Assembly: GCF_023008245.1 (NCBI RefSeq)
Contig: NZ_CP090145.1
Span: 744,001 to 808,000 of the forward strand
Direction of reading: 5' to 3'
DNA from: Flavobacterium sediminilitoris
GTDB taxonomy: Bacteria; Bacteroidota; Bacteroidia; Flavobacteriales; Flavobacteriaceae
DNA: 64,000 nucleotides
The position numbers were made by a program, and so were the translations under genes. Shown one piece after another: positions 43,288 to 52,552 of this stretch (its first letter is position 1; each line of letters starts with the position of its first letter). Below the pieces are notes generated by a model. It was not told the origin of the DNA. It worked only from the letters and a program-made list of their open reading frames with translations, and ran no database searches.

Positions 43288-43878
43288 ATGCCATTAGTAA
43301 CACCATTATCACCAGATCACGATAAAGAAACTCAAGAATTAGCAACTTTTTTCAATGAAACATTAGGCTTTTGTCCAAATTCAGTTTTAACAATGCAGCA
43401 TAGACCTGCCATTTCTAAAGCATTCATCAATTTGAACAAAGCAGTAATGGAAAACAAAGGAAGAGTAACATCTTCTCTAAAAAGAATGATTGCATGGGTA
43501 AGTAGTAATGCAACAGGTTGTCGTTATTGTCAAGCACATGCAATAAGAGCAGCAGAACGATATGGAGCAGACCAAGAAAAACTTGATAATATTTGGGAAT
43601 ACAAAACACATAGCGCTTTTTCCGATGCTGAACGAGTTGCATTAGATTTCTCATTAGCAGCATCTTTAATTCCAAATGCAGTAACTGAAGATATAAAAAC
43701 AGAGTTATACAAGCATTGGAACGAAGGAGAAATAGTAGAAATGCTAGGTGTTATTTCATTATTTGGTTACTTAAATAGATGGAATGACTCTATGGGAACA
43801 ATACTTGAAGAAGATGCTATTGAAAGCGGCAATCAATATTTAGAAAAGACAGGCTGGGAAATAGGAAAACACAAATAA
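43288..43878 (+). CDS. Carboxymuconolactone decarboxylase/AhpD-like peroxidase family protein
   Basis: The 196-residue protein carries the AhpD-type redox motif Cys78-Arg-Tyr-Cys81-Gln-Ala-His84. A peroxidase-related role is more likely than decarboxylation of carboxymuconolactone, since no aromatic catabolic genes are nearby. It has its own promoter region and no operon partners. Confidence 0.87.
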   Translation: MPLVTPLSPDHDKETQELATFFNETLGFCPNSVLTMQHRPAISKAFINLNKAVMENKGRVTSSLKRMIAWVSSNATGCRYCQAHAIRAAERYGADQEKLDNIWEYKTHSAFSDAERVALDFSLAASLIPNAVTEDIKTELYKHWNEGEIVEMLGVISLFGYLNRWNDSMGTILEEDAIESGNQYLEKTGWEIGKHK

Positions 43879-43914
43879 AGCAAAAGGCTATTCAATTAAT
43901 AATGAGTAGCTTTT

Positions 43915-44421
43915 TTATTTTTTCCTAATTGGAATATTAAAGGTAATCGACAATTGATGTTTACCAACATTGGGAAAAGGTTGATTACGAATTGAAACAT
44001 TATATCCATAAGATAAAAACACATAGCTAAGTAATCCGAAACCTATTTTTGGAGTTAGTACTACATCATTCACATTGAAATCTGTTTGATATTTTGCTTC
44101 CAAACCTATAGCTCCAAGCATAGTTATAATTTCATACCCTGTTTTCAAAGCATATACATTGTCAAAATTTGGAGTTTCAGGTAACCATTCTAACGCTACA
44201 TAATATCCTTTTGAAAGATATCCTGTACAACCGACTCTTGTAATATGTTTAGCATAGCCTAATTCTGAATAAAAAGCATGATTTACTCCAAGACCTAAAC
44301 GAATTTCATTTGTTTTTGTAATTTTCACTTGAGTATTTATATTCGCTACAAACGTACTATCTTGTGAAAAACAGTATATTGAAAAAACAACCAAAAGCAA
44401 CACCATTATTTTTTTCATCAA
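43915..44421 (-). CDS. Small secreted protein, possibly an outer-membrane barrel
   Basis: The 168-residue product has a signal peptide (MMKKIMVLLLVVFSIYCFSQ) and alternating amphipathic strands (INTQVKITKTNEIRLGLGVNHAF, VLTPKIGFGLLSYVFLSYGYN) ending in IPIRKK rather than a terminal aromatic residue. A small eight-stranded barrel is plausible. No family recognised. It follows the MmcQ/YjbR gene by five bases. Confidence 0.7.
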   Translation of the reverse strand: MMKKIMVLLLVVFSIYCFSQDSTFVANINTQVKITKTNEIRLGLGVNHAFYSELGYAKHITRVGCTGYLSKGYYVALEWLPETPNFDNVYALKTGYEIITMLGAIGLEAKYQTDFNVNDVVLTPKIGFGLLSYVFLSYGYNVSIRNQPFPNVGKHQLSITFNIPIRKK

Positions 44422-44426
44422 ATCCT

Positions 44427-44792
44427 TTATTTTGATTCTATTTCTTCTCGATTTTTTTTTGTTAAACTAGCAAAAACTAGTTCATAAGAATGATTAATTA
44501 GTTCAATCATCATTTTATTAGAAACATCCGAATTAAAAAACACCGTATTCCAATGTACTTTACTCATGTGATAGCCTGGTTTTATTCCTTCATATTCTGC
44601 ACGAAGTTCTAACGCTCTTTCTGGGTCACATTTTAAATTTAAAGAAGGATTTCCTGCTTCCCAATTTTTTAGTGAAGTTAGACAAAACATTTTACCTCCA
44701 ACTTTAAACACCAAAGTATCTTCATCAAATGGAAAGTGTTCAGTTACTCCCTTTTTTGACTGACAAAATTCATATAATTGTTGAATATTCAT
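44427..44792 (-). CDS. MmcQ/YjbR family protein
   Basis: The 121-residue protein matches the whole MmcQ/YjbR fold: CQSKKGVTEHFPFDEDTLVFKVGGKMFCL at the N-terminus, NLKCDPERALELR, and PGYHMSKVHWNTV. The family has a double-wing DNA-binding-like shape, but its biological role is not settled. It lies 13 bases after the cyclase-family gene. Confidence 0.9.
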   Translation of the reverse strand: MNIQQLYEFCQSKKGVTEHFPFDEDTLVFKVGGKMFCLTSLKNWEAGNPSLNLKCDPERALELRAEYEGIKPGYHMSKVHWNTVFFNSDVSNKMMIELINHSYELVFASLTKKNREEIESK

Positions 44793-44805
44793 TTGTTAAG
44801 AATGT

Positions 44806-45588
44806 TTAAATGTGAAATATTTCATATAAAACAGGTTTACTCGGTGAAGCATCATTTTCAAAAGAAGCTATTTGTAAATTCAACATGTAATTCCCATCCA
44901 AGATACTATCATCAACATAAATCATTTCAGTAATTGTACATTCAAACCTAGCGTCTTTATTAACTTCGTTTATGTTTTTTAAATTCCAAAAAGCTTTATG
45001 GGCTACTAACTTTCCTTCATCATGTTCTCTATCTACACTTGGTAAATCAATTAATAAATGCTGAATTCCTTTTTCTTTTATAAAAACAGCAGCTTCTTCT
45101 AACAAATATGGTGGATTTGTATTAGAATATTTTAAATGTTTTTTGCTTTCTAAATTAGGTAAGGTTCTAATTATAATTGCTTCTGGAAACTCTTCCTTTG
45201 ACTCATCGAATGCTCCTGAAATACTATCTTTTGTAATAACAAAATCTTCTCCTTTTTCTTTTGGAATTATAGAAATAACTTTAGCTGTAAAGAAAAATTG
45301 TTTCAAACATTGATTTATACTATAAAAATCGCGAGTAATATGTCCCAAACATTCTGTGTGCGTTCCATGCGCATGCGGATTGAAGAATATATTGTTAAAG
45401 TTTGTTGAAGATTTTCCTTCTGAGACTTTACCTATCCAATCTCCCATTTCCACAGGTTTAATCTCTGGAATATTTTGATACCAAGCAATAGGATTTTCTT
45501 CATCATTTGTTAATGGAATCGAAATATCTAATGGTTGAGACAGATTAATTTGTAAAAGCTGATTTTTATAAGAAATTGTAGTTTTCAA
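44806..45588 (-). CDS. Cyclase/kynurenine formamidase-like metal hydrolase
   Basis: The 260-residue protein belongs to the cyclase family (PF04199), with the metal motif FNPHAHGTHTECLGH in place of the usual HxGTHxDxPxH, and LLIDLPSVDREHDEGKLVAHKAFW. It may hydrolyse N-formylkynurenine or another amide or lactone. No tryptophan-degradation genes are adjacent, so the substrate is open. Confidence 0.85.
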   Translation of the reverse strand: MKTTISYKNQLLQINLSQPLDISIPLTNDEENPIAWYQNIPEIKPVEMGDWIGKVSEGKSSTNFNNIFFNPHAHGTHTECLGHITRDFYSINQCLKQFFFTAKVISIIPKEKGEDFVITKDSISGAFDESKEEFPEAIIIRTLPNLESKKHLKYSNTNPPYLLEEAAVFIKEKGIQHLLIDLPSVDREHDEGKLVAHKAFWNLKNINEVNKDARFECTITEMIYVDDSILDGNYMLNLQIASFENDASPSKPVLYEIFHI

Positions 45589-45600
45589 TTTAGAATAATT

Positions 45601-46734
45601 TTATTCCAAATTTAGCAAAAACAAATCACTTGCAATTCCATCACATAAAAACTTTCCTTTTTTTGTAGTTTTCAAAATTCCATCTTGAACAATCAATAAA
45701 CCATCTTCTAAAAACCTTCGCATTTGTTGGTTTAAGTAATCAATATAGGTTTTTCCGAACTCTGTTTCAACTTTTATTAATGAAACACCCCAAATTGTCC
45801 TTAATCCAGTCATGATATACTCATTATAACGATCTGTTACAGTCAATTTCTCTGTTTCTATAGGTAATTTATTTTCTTGTATTGACTTAATATAAAGTGA
45901 ATTGTTAGAGATATTCCAACCTCTATTTTCTCCATCATAACTATGTGCTGATGGTCCAATTCCTATATATTTTTTACCTAACCAATAACTTGAATTATTC
46001 TTAGAAAAGTAATTTTCCTTACCAAAATTAGAAAGCTCATAATGAATAAAACCATTCTCCTGAAGCGTTTCGACTAAAATATGAAAATGTTCTTGAGCCA
46101 CTTCGTCATCAGGTTGATTAATGATTCCTTTTTTGATGAATTTTTCTAGAGCTGTTTTAGGTTCAACTGTTAAAGCGTAACTTGATATATGTGGAATTCC
46201 AAAGGAAAGCGTTTTCTCTATATTTTGTTTCCATTTTTCATTGCTCATATTTGGAACACCATAAATCAAATCTAAAGAAATATTATCAAAATATTTTGTT
46301 GCAATTTCTAAACATTTCTCAGCCTCACTAGCATTATGCGCACGATTCATTAGTTTTAAATCGTCTTCAAAAAAAGATTGAATCCCTATTGATAGTCTAT
46401 TTACTTTATTCTTAGACAATTCAATTATTCTTTTTTCTGTTAAATCATCTGGATTAGCTTCTACTGTAATTTCAGGATTTTCAATTACTTTGTAATTCTT
46501 ATAAACTTCATCAATTAAGAATTTTATATCTTCAATCGGCAATATACTCGGAGTTCCACCACCAAAATAAATGGTTTCAATAGTTTCATTTTTTGCTTCA
46601 TTTTTTCGCAAAACAATTTCTTTTGCTAATGCCAAAATCATTTCGTCTTTTTTCTTTAACGAAGTTGAAAAATGGAAATCGCAATAATGACACGCTTGTT
46701 TGCAAAAAGGGATATGAATATAAATTCCTGACAT
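45601..46734 (-). CDS. hemW: Radical SAM heme chaperone HemW
   Basis: The 377-residue protein begins MSGIYIHIPFCKQACHYCDFH, giving Cys11-x3-Cys15-x2-Cys18 for the 4Fe-4S/SAM cluster. The fourth downstream Cys position expected for HemN is not evident, and the family context fits HemW, which delivers heme to respiratory proteins. GGGTPSILP and SIGIQSF are family motifs. It starts where ruvC ends, with no gap. Confidence 0.9.
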   Translation of the reverse strand: MSGIYIHIPFCKQACHYCDFHFSTSLKKKDEMILALAKEIVLRKNEAKNETIETIYFGGGTPSILPIEDIKFLIDEVYKNYKVIENPEITVEANPDDLTEKRIIELSKNKVNRLSIGIQSFFEDDLKLMNRAHNASEAEKCLEIATKYFDNISLDLIYGVPNMSNEKWKQNIEKTLSFGIPHISSYALTVEPKTALEKFIKKGIINQPDDEVAQEHFHILVETLQENGFIHYELSNFGKENYFSKNNSSYWLGKKYIGIGPSAHSYDGENRGWNISNNSLYIKSIQENKLPIETEKLTVTDRYNEYIMTGLRTIWGVSLIKVETEFGKTYIDYLNQQMRRFLEDGLLIVQDGILKTTKKGKFLCDGIASDLFLLNLE

Positions 46735-47289
46735 TTATTTTTTAATTCTTGATTCATTCTGTTTCACAAAAGCATCCCAACCTGAATAACTTTTACCAAC
46801 TTCAACTTTGCCAGAATTAAAGAAATGACAAACTGCTGCTGCTAAACCATCTGTAGAATCGAGGTTTTTAGGCAATGTTTTTAAACCTAAAAGTTGTTGA
46901 AGCATTTTGGCAACTTGCTCTTTACTTGCATTTCCATTTCCAGTGATAGCCATTTTTATTTTCTTTGGCTCATATTCTGTAATTGGAATTTGACGTGATA
47001 AACCGGCGGCCATTGCAACACCTTGAGCTCTTCCTAATTTTAACATGGATTGTACATTTTTACCAAAAAAAGGAGCTTCAATTGCAATTTCATCTGGATG
47101 ATATGTTTCAATTAGTTCAATTGTTCTTTCAAATATAATTTTCAACTTTGTATAATGATCATCATATTTATTTAGAATTAATTCATTAAGTTGAAGAAAT
47201 TCCATTTTTTTATTGATTACTTTAATCAATCCAAATCCCATAATGGTTGTTCCTGGATCAATTCCTAATATGATGCGTTCGTTTGCCAA
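46735..47289 (-). CDS. ruvC: Holliday junction resolvase RuvC
   Basis: The 184-residue endonuclease cuts Holliday junctions with RuvAB. Catalytic acids are visible as Asp11 in LGIDPGTTIMGFG, Glu in IEAPFFGKN, and Asp in NLDSTDGLAAAVCH. It directly abuts hemW and is divergent from the membrane protein gene at 47310. Confidence 0.95.
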   Translation of the reverse strand: MANERIILGIDPGTTIMGFGLIKVINKKMEFLQLNELILNKYDDHYTKLKIIFERTIELIETYHPDEIAIEAPFFGKNVQSMLKLGRAQGVAMAAGLSRQIPITEYEPKKIKMAITGNGNASKEQVAKMLQQLLGLKTLPKNLDSTDGLAAAVCHFFNSGKVEVGKSYSGWDAFVKQNESRIKK

Positions 47290-47309
47290 TTTTTCTTTTC
47301 TTTGTAGTG

Positions 47310-48263
47310 ATGATTACAATTCCAGACAAAGCTAAACAATTCTTACTACTTATACTCAAACTTTTGATTGTATGTATTGCTTTCTATTACATATTTTCTC
47401 ACTTTCAAAATAAAAAAACAGATTGGAATACTTTAATAAGCTATTTAGATTTTACATCAATTATAATCTTATTACTCTTTTCTATCTCAAATTGGACTTT
47501 AGAAATATTAAAGTGGCAAAATTTAATTTCTTATTTTAAAACTATTTCATTTTTAGAATCAACTAAACAAAGCTTAGGTTCTTTAACCGCTTCCATTTTC
47601 ACTCCTAATAGAATAGGTGAATATGGCGCAAAAATGTTATATTATCCAAAAGAAAACGCTAAAAAAATTATGTTTTTAAATTTTATTAGCAACGGCTCTC
47701 AAATGGTAATAACTTGTTTTTTTGGACTTTTTGGTTTTTTAATTTACAGCCTTAATTTTACCTTAACTAAGAGTAGTTTCTGGATAAACTTTAACCTTAA
47801 TAATACTCTTTTGGCTTTTCTAGGAGTATTGACATTCCTTTTTATACTCTTTTATATTTTCAGAAAAAAAGAATTTTATGGTTTTTCAGTTCAAAAACTC
47901 TTTACAAAAACAAAGGAATTTCCAAAACAGTTATGGATAACAAATTTTCAATTATCTGTTATGAGATACTTTGTTTTTTCTCATCAATTTTATTTTTTGT
48001 TAATCATTTTCAATTGTAACATTTCTTATTCTTTAGCCTTAGCAACTATTTTTATAATGTATTTGTTCGCATCTATTATCCCTAGCATTCAGTTTATGGA
48101 TATAGCAATAAAAGGAAGTGTAGCTCTTTTTTTATTTAATAATTTCAATATTGAAAGCTGGAAAATAGTAATTATAACCTCTTTAATGTGGATTTTTAAT
48201 TTAGTCATTCCTGTTTTAATAGGTAGTCATTTTGTTTTACAATTTAAACCTCAAAAAACATGA
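47310..48263 (+). CDS. Lysylphosphatidylglycerol synthase-like integral membrane protein
   Basis: The product of about 317 residues is almost entirely hydrophobic, with seven or eight helices, and fits the LPG synthase TM/UPF0104 family without the catalytic GNAT domain. TASIFTPNRIGEYGAKMLYYP is the family motif. I start at MITIPDKAKQF; the longer reading from 47283 overlaps ruvC. It overlaps the glycosyltransferase by four bases, suggesting a role in lipid or polysaccharide handling. Confidence 0.8.
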   Translation: MITIPDKAKQFLLLILKLLIVCIAFYYIFSHFQNKKTDWNTLISYLDFTSIIILLLFSISNWTLEILKWQNLISYFKTISFLESTKQSLGSLTASIFTPNRIGEYGAKMLYYPKENAKKIMFLNFISNGSQMVITCFFGLFGFLIYSLNFTLTKSSFWINFNLNNTLLAFLGVLTFLFILFYIFRKKEFYGFSVQKLFTKTKEFPKQLWITNFQLSVMRYFVFSHQFYFLLIIFNCNISYSLALATIFIMYLFASIIPSIQFMDIAIKGSVALFLFNNFNIESWKIVIITSLMWIFNLVIPVLIGSHFVLQFKPQKT

Positions 48264-49360
48264 TATCCCTTCTTTTTATAATCCTTTTTACTTACGTATT
48301 TTTCATTGTTGCGCTAATTTTTGGATTTACCAAAATGAAACCTATAATATTTTATGACAGTTCTATAAAAACTAAATTTTCTATTGTAGTCCCTTTTAGA
48401 AATGAGGCAGAAAATTTACCAAAACTACTTGCATCTCTTTCATTTTTAGATTATCCTAAAGAATTATATGAAGTGATGCTTGTTGATGACGATTCTGATG
48501 ATGATATTTTGATTACAAATTATAATTTTTACTTTACAATAATTAAAAATGAAAGAAAATCTAATTCTCCAAAAAAAGACGCAATAGAAACTGCAATAAA
48601 AACAGCTAAACATGATTGGATTATAACTACTGACGCTGATTGCTTAGTTGAATCGAATTGGTTAAAAATTTTAGACAACTACATTCAGCAAAGTCAGAAA
48701 AAGATGATCGCTGCTGGTGTTTATTACTTACCTAAAAAAGGTTTTCTACATGCTTTTCAAAATTTAGATTTTTTGAGTTTACAAGGAGTTACTATTGGAA
48801 GTTTTGGAATTGAATTACCTTTTATGTGTAATGGTGCAAATTTTGCTTATCGCAAAGATTTTTTTTATGAATTAAATGGTTTTCAAGGGAATGAAAAGAT
48901 AGCTAGTGGTGATGATGTTTTTTTATTACAAAAAGCAATTGAAAAAGAAAAAAATGCTGTAGGATTTTGCATGCATTACCAAAGCACTGTAAAAACACAT
49001 AGTGTTGATAAATGGTCGGATTTGTTTTTTCAACGAGTAAGATGGGCTTCAAAAAGTACGGGTTATTCTTCTTTTTTTGGCAAAACAATAGCGTTACTTG
49101 TTTTTGGAATAAATCTAATCTGGGTTTTATCTTTTATGTTATGTGTTTTTAATTTATTTCCTTTATATTCTTTTTTATTTTATGCTGGAATAAAATTTTT
49201 AATCGATTCTTTATTATTATTTCAAGCTTCATCTTATTTCAAAACCAGAATAAATTGGCTTTTATTGAGTTCTTTTTTATATCCTTTTTTTAGCACTAGC
49301 GTAGCTATATACTCTTTGTTTGGAAAATACAAATGGAAAGGCAGACAATTTAAGAAATAA
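48260..49360 (+). CDS. Family 2 glycosyltransferase, membrane-bound
   Basis: The 366-residue enzyme has an N-terminal membrane helix (about 1-22), a GT-A domain (IVVPFRNEAENLPKLLASL, MLVDDDSDDD, the metal motif TDADC, and QRVRWASK as the QxxRW motif) and three or four C-terminal helices (about 270-360). The layout fits processive or polyprenyl-linked GT2 enzymes. It is coupled to the LPG synthase-like gene; the acceptor is unknown. Confidence 0.9.
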   Translation: MISLLFIILFTYVFFIVALIFGFTKMKPIIFYDSSIKTKFSIVVPFRNEAENLPKLLASLSFLDYPKELYEVMLVDDDSDDDILITNYNFYFTIIKNERKSNSPKKDAIETAIKTAKHDWIITTDADCLVESNWLKILDNYIQQSQKKMIAAGVYYLPKKGFLHAFQNLDFLSLQGVTIGSFGIELPFMCNGANFAYRKDFFYELNGFQGNEKIASGDDVFLLQKAIEKEKNAVGFCMHYQSTVKTHSVDKWSDLFFQRVRWASKSTGYSSFFGKTIALLVFGINLIWVLSFMLCVFNLFPLYSFLFYAGIKFLIDSLLLFQASSYFKTRINWLLLSSFLYPFFSTSVAIYSLFGKYKWKGRQFKK

Positions 49361-49370
49361 ATCCTAAAAG

Positions 49371-49856
49371 CTACTCTGCTATATTGATAACAACTGGTAA
49401 AATAAATTGTGATTTTACTTTTATCCCTCTTTTTATAGCTGGTTCTATTGGTGGGAAATCAGATAAACGAACTTGAAGAATACTATCAATTACTTTTATA
49501 TCGTATGATATACTGTCATTTGGTTTTTGGATTTCAAATTTCAAAGTAGCATCTGGATTAATCGTTACTTTTACATCTATAGTATCTATCTCTGGATATA
49601 AAATTTGTAATGTATCAGCACTTATTCTTTCTTGAATACTTTGTATTATATTTTCAAAAAAGCATTGTTTTTGTAATTCTTTATCCATAATAGAATCGCA
49701 AGAGAAAGCAGTTGGAAATTGATCTACTTCTTTCCAGTTTATCTTTTCTAATTCTTCTTGCAATAACTCATCTTTATCAGGAACTTTTTTATCAAAAAGC
49801 TGACAAGAGGTTACGATTAAAGCTAAAAATAATACTATTCTATATTTTTGCATCAT
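49371..49856 (-). CDS. Lipoprotein with a TonB C-terminal-like domain
   Basis: The 161-residue protein has a lipobox (LALIVTSC, Cys near residue 18), so it is likely membrane-anchored. The C-terminal half (about 85-160, IDVKVTINPDATLKFEIQKP and VRLSDFPPIEPAIKRGIKVKSQFILPVVINI) follows the TonB C-terminal pattern. The second Met may be the true start. Whether it contacts receptors is unknown. Confidence 0.7.
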   Translation of the reverse strand: MMQKYRIVLFLALIVTSCQLFDKKVPDKDELLQEELEKINWKEVDQFPTAFSCDSIMDKELQKQCFFENIIQSIQERISADTLQILYPEIDTIDVKVTINPDATLKFEIQKPNDSISYDIKVIDSILQVRLSDFPPIEPAIKRGIKVKSQFILPVVINIAE

Positions 49857-49969
49857 CTATCTAAAACAGTTCTTTATTGTATTACTAAATAATATTTGTA
49901 ATAATAATTATTTATAATTGAAGGATAAAAACAAAGTTATAACTTTGTTAGAGATTAACTAAACAATAT

Positions 49970-50470
49970 ATGGAATACTTTTTCTTAATTACAGGTTTTT
50001 GCTTTATGATCATAGGAATATTAGGTAGTTTTTTACCTGTATTACCTGGACCACCTATTAGTTGGATTGGGTTACTATTACTTTATTTAAGTCCTGAAAT
50101 TGAAAATAATTATTGGGTTTTAAGCATTACATTAGTCATCGCAATAACAATTACTGTCCTTGATTATATTATTCCTGCTAAAGGGACAAAACGTTTTGGA
50201 GGAAGTAAATACGGAATTTGGGGAACTAATATTGGATTAATTATTGGGCTAATAGCTCCTATTCCATTTGGATTCTTAATTGGTCCTTTTTTAGGCGCTT
50301 TTATTGGAGAGATGACTTATGACACAAAAGATCACAATAGAGCCCTAAAAGCAGCTACTGGTTCTTTAATAGGCTTCTTAGCAGGTACATTTATTAAATT
50401 CGTTATAACAATCGCTTATCTTGGTTTATTTTTAGGATTAGTATGGGATAATTGGCATGTTTGGTTCTAA
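49970..50470 (+). CDS. DUF456 membrane protein
   Basis: The 166-residue protein has four or five membrane helices with Gly/Pro-rich loops (GSFLPVLPGPPISWIGLLLLYLSP, GIWGTNIGLIIGLIAPIPFGFLIGPFLGAFIGE), matching DUF456. The function of the family is not known. It stands alone. Confidence 0.85.
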   Translation: MEYFFLITGFCFMIIGILGSFLPVLPGPPISWIGLLLLYLSPEIENNYWVLSITLVIAITITVLDYIIPAKGTKRFGGSKYGIWGTNIGLIIGLIAPIPFGFLIGPFLGAFIGEMTYDTKDHNRALKAATGSLIGFLAGTFIKFVITIAYLGLFLGLVWDNWHVWF

Positions 50471-50945
50471 CAAGCAATATTAAAACTCAAATCCTATTCG
50501 TATGTTTCTTATAATAGTTTAATTTCAAGAGCTTAATAAGCTTATATGTTATCTCTAAATTTTGATTATTTAATTTTACTTTTATTTTTTTTGTCCTTAC
50601 AAAACAGTGTCGCATTCCCTTTAAGAGCGCTTAATTGAAAAAATAAAATGCAATACAATCCAAAAACATACATAATCATTAAATATAATGATATGTAGAT
50701 AGATTAGAAAAATAGTAAAAAACATGAATAAATAAGTAAATTCTAATTTTACTCTTTTTGACATTCAAAGCAACTGAATCTATTACGTTAGTAGTTCTAT
50801 ACACATAATATTTGTTTTTATTATAGTCTATCTATAAAGCTAATAGGAATGCTAAATAAATTTTAAAGAGTTACAATTTACAATAGAGTATAAAAAACAA
50901 TTCTTATATTTAGGTTATGTGATATTTCTTGAAGTATCTAAAAAC
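50471..50945. other. Intergenic region with no recognised feature
   Basis: This 475-base A/T-rich stretch between the DUF456 gene and the tRNA-Asp cluster has no convincing ORF, RNA gene or repeat that I can support. Confidence 0.5.
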
Positions 50946-50975
50946 AAAAAAAGCACTTCATTTCTGAAGTGCTTT
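50945..50975 (-). terminator. Terminator of tRNA-Asp copy 1
   Basis: AGCACTTCA and TGAAGTGCT form a nine-pair stem around TTTC, with A- and T-runs on the two sides. It lies just beyond the 3-prime end of the tRNA on the minus strand. Confidence 0.8.
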
Positions 50976-50984
50976 TTCATTAAG

Positions 50985-51058
50985 CGGTCTGGACGGGACT
51001 CGAACCCGCGACCCCATGCGTGACAGGCATGTATTCTAACCAACTGAACTACCAAACC
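50985..51058 (-). tRNA. tRNA-Asp (GUC), copy 1
   Basis: The 74-base cloverleaf has acceptor arms GGTTTGG and CCAGACC with discriminator G, D-arm TTCAGTTGGTTAGAA, anticodon stem CATGC/GCATG around CTGTCAC (anticodon GTC), and T-arm GCGGGTTCGAGTCCCGT. CCA is not encoded. The body is identical to copy 2 at 51329-51402. Confidence 0.96.
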
Positions 51059-51075
51059 AGTGCTTTATTGCAGTG

Positions 51076-51083
51076 CAAATATA
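51076..51083 (-). promoter_or_regulatory. Minus-7 promoter element of tRNA-Asp copy 1
   Basis: TATATTTG on the minus strand fits TAnnTTTG and lies 17 bases upstream of the tRNA. The spacer TGCAAT(A)AAGCA is shared with copy 2. Confidence 0.6.
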
Positions 51084-51212
51084 TTTAAAAATTTACTATT
51101 TCATAACATCTTTTATGTTGTTTTTTTGGTATTTTTTTATAGACTAATTCTTTTAATCAAAAAAGCCATCCAAATTCTGAAACAAATCAGAATATATGGA
51201 AAGCTTTTCATT

Positions 51213-51268
51213 GGTCTAACTACTAAACCTGCCATGCGTTACAAAGGCATGACTAAACAACACAACTA
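51213..51268 (-). pseudogene. Decayed tRNA-Asp copy
   Basis: Against the tRNA-Asp plus-strand sequence, this region keeps GGTCT at its start, AACC-x-G, CCATGCGT-ACA-GGCATG (with a two-base insertion in the anticodon loop) and the CTAA-CAAC-AACT tail, but has lost many bases of the T- and D-arms. It lies between the two intact copies and looks like a third tandem copy in decay. Short similarity leaves some chance of coincidence. Confidence 0.5.
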
Positions 51269-51293
51269 TTTTAGATACTTTTATGGGGCAAAA

Positions 51294-51318
51294 AAGCACC
51301 TCATTTCTGAAGTGCTTC
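51294..51318 (-). terminator. Terminator of tRNA-Asp copy 2
   Basis: AGCACCTCA and TGAAGTGCT form a stem with one mismatch, otherwise matching the terminator of copy 1, with a T-run on the minus strand. Confidence 0.7.
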
Positions 51319-51328
51319 TCCCATTAAG

Positions 51329-51402
51329 CGGTCTGGACGGGACTCGAACCCGCGACCCCATGCGTGACAGGCATGTATTCTAACCAACTGAACTACCAAA
51401 CC
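51329..51402 (-). tRNA. tRNA-Asp (GUC), copy 2
   Basis: The 74 bases are the same as copy 1, with anticodon GTC in CTGTCAC and intact acceptor, D-, anticodon and T-arms. It has its own promoter and terminator, so it is probably transcribed independently. Confidence 0.96.
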
Positions 51403-51419
51403 ATTGCTTTATTGCGGTG

Positions 51420-51450
51420 CAAATATACAACGCTTTTTCATTTCTCCAAA
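51420..51450 (-). promoter_or_regulatory. Promoter of tRNA-Asp copy 2
   Basis: TTTG (51447-51450) and TATATTTG (51420-51427) on the minus strand are 19 bases apart, a full match to the flavobacterial TTG-N17-23-TAnnTTTG promoter. Confidence 0.65.
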
Positions 51451-51487
51451 TGTTTTTACAAAAAAAATAAAAACATTTTTACAAAAA

Positions 51488-52414
51488 CTAACCAAACTTC
51501 TGTTTTTCAGCTAAATAAGTCGAAATTATTTTTTCGAAATTTTCTCCTACAGAAACAGGTACATATTGAATTCTATACTGCATACATGTATTAGCAATAT
51601 CATTGAAATATTTTAAAACTTGTTTCTCATACTCTATTTTAATATTTTCCGAAAATAAATTTACTGTTTCCCCCGTTTCTACATCAACAAATTTTTTAGG
51701 TATATTATCAAAATCAAATGTTAGCTCGGTCTTTTTATCATATACATGAAAAACTACTACTTTATGTTTATTGTGTTTTAAATGTTGCAGTGCTTTAAAG
51801 ATTTTTTTTTCATCTTCACTCTGAAACATATCCGTGAATAGGATTACCATTGATCGCCTATGTATATTTTCTGCTATTTGATGTAAAAAAGAAACAGTAT
51901 CGGTTGTTTTAGAATCTTCTCCTTTTTTTAAAGTATTTTCTAATTTGTCTAACAACATTCTATGATGTCTATCACTTCCTTTCTCTGGAGAATAAAACTC
52001 GTATTCATCTGAATAAATACTAAGTCCTACTGCGTCTCTTTGCTTTTTTAAAATATTCATTAAAACGGCTGATGCCAAGACAGAAAATCCAATTTTGTTT
52101 TCATAAAAAAGTTGATCTTTCTGAAGCACAGGATAATGCATTGAAGAAGAATTATCTAAAATAATATGACACCTAAGATTCGTTTCTTCTTCATATCTTT
52201 TTGTGTACAATCTGTCTGTTTTTGCAAAAAGTTTCCAATCTATATGCTTAGTACTTTCTCCCGAATTATAAATTTTATGTTCTGCAAACTCCGCAGAAAA
52301 ACCATGAAACGGACTTTTATGCATTCCCGATATAAATCCTTCTACTACTTGATTAGCTAGTAATTCAAGATGTTTAAAACTAGATATTTTTTCTAACTGA
52401 CTTTCTATCTTCAT
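51488..52414 (-). CDS. DUF58 domain protein with von Willebrand factor A-like fold
   Basis: The 308-residue protein has the DUF58 signature HIDWKLFAKTDRLYTKRYEEE followed by a vWA-like metal site ILDNSSSMHYP (D-x-S-x-S). Such proteins usually work with a MoxR ATPase and batA-type genes, none of which is in the window. It is probably cytoplasmic; its role is not established. Confidence 0.9.
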   Translation of the reverse strand: MKIESQLEKISSFKHLELLANQVVEGFISGMHKSPFHGFSAEFAEHKIYNSGESTKHIDWKLFAKTDRLYTKRYEEETNLRCHIILDNSSSMHYPVLQKDQLFYENKIGFSVLASAVLMNILKKQRDAVGLSIYSDEYEFYSPEKGSDRHHRMLLDKLENTLKKGEDSKTTDTVSFLHQIAENIHRRSMVILFTDMFQSEDEKKIFKALQHLKHNKHKVVVFHVYDKKTELTFDFDNIPKKFVDVETGETVNLFSENIKIEYEKQVLKYFNDIANTCMQYRIQYVPVSVGENFEKIISTYLAEKQKFG

Positions 52415-52503
52415 ATACCAAAGATATTGAAAAGATTATTATTTTTAAAGCATCAACTAAAAATAGACTAGTACATTTTTATCATTAAATCATAATAATA
52501 GAA

Positions 52504-52534
52504 ACAAAAAAAGCCCAACATGAGTTAGGCTTTT
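52504..52534 (-). terminator. Terminator after thioredoxin
   Basis: AAAAGCC and GGCTTTT with inner AAC and GTT form a stem with one mismatch. The minus-strand T-run follows, 19 bases after the trxA stop. Confidence 0.75.
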
Positions 52535-52552
52535 CTTCATTATAATTATTTA

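Noticed and set aside
43288..43878. Reading the CMD-family gene as a true carboxymuconolactone decarboxylase
   Set aside because: The AhpD-type Cys-x2-Cys-x2-His motif and the lack of aromatic catabolic neighbours favour a peroxidase-related role.
51060..51383. 107-codon ORF across the tRNA-Asp region
   Set aside because: It overlaps the second tRNA gene and the decayed copy, and has no protein-like composition.
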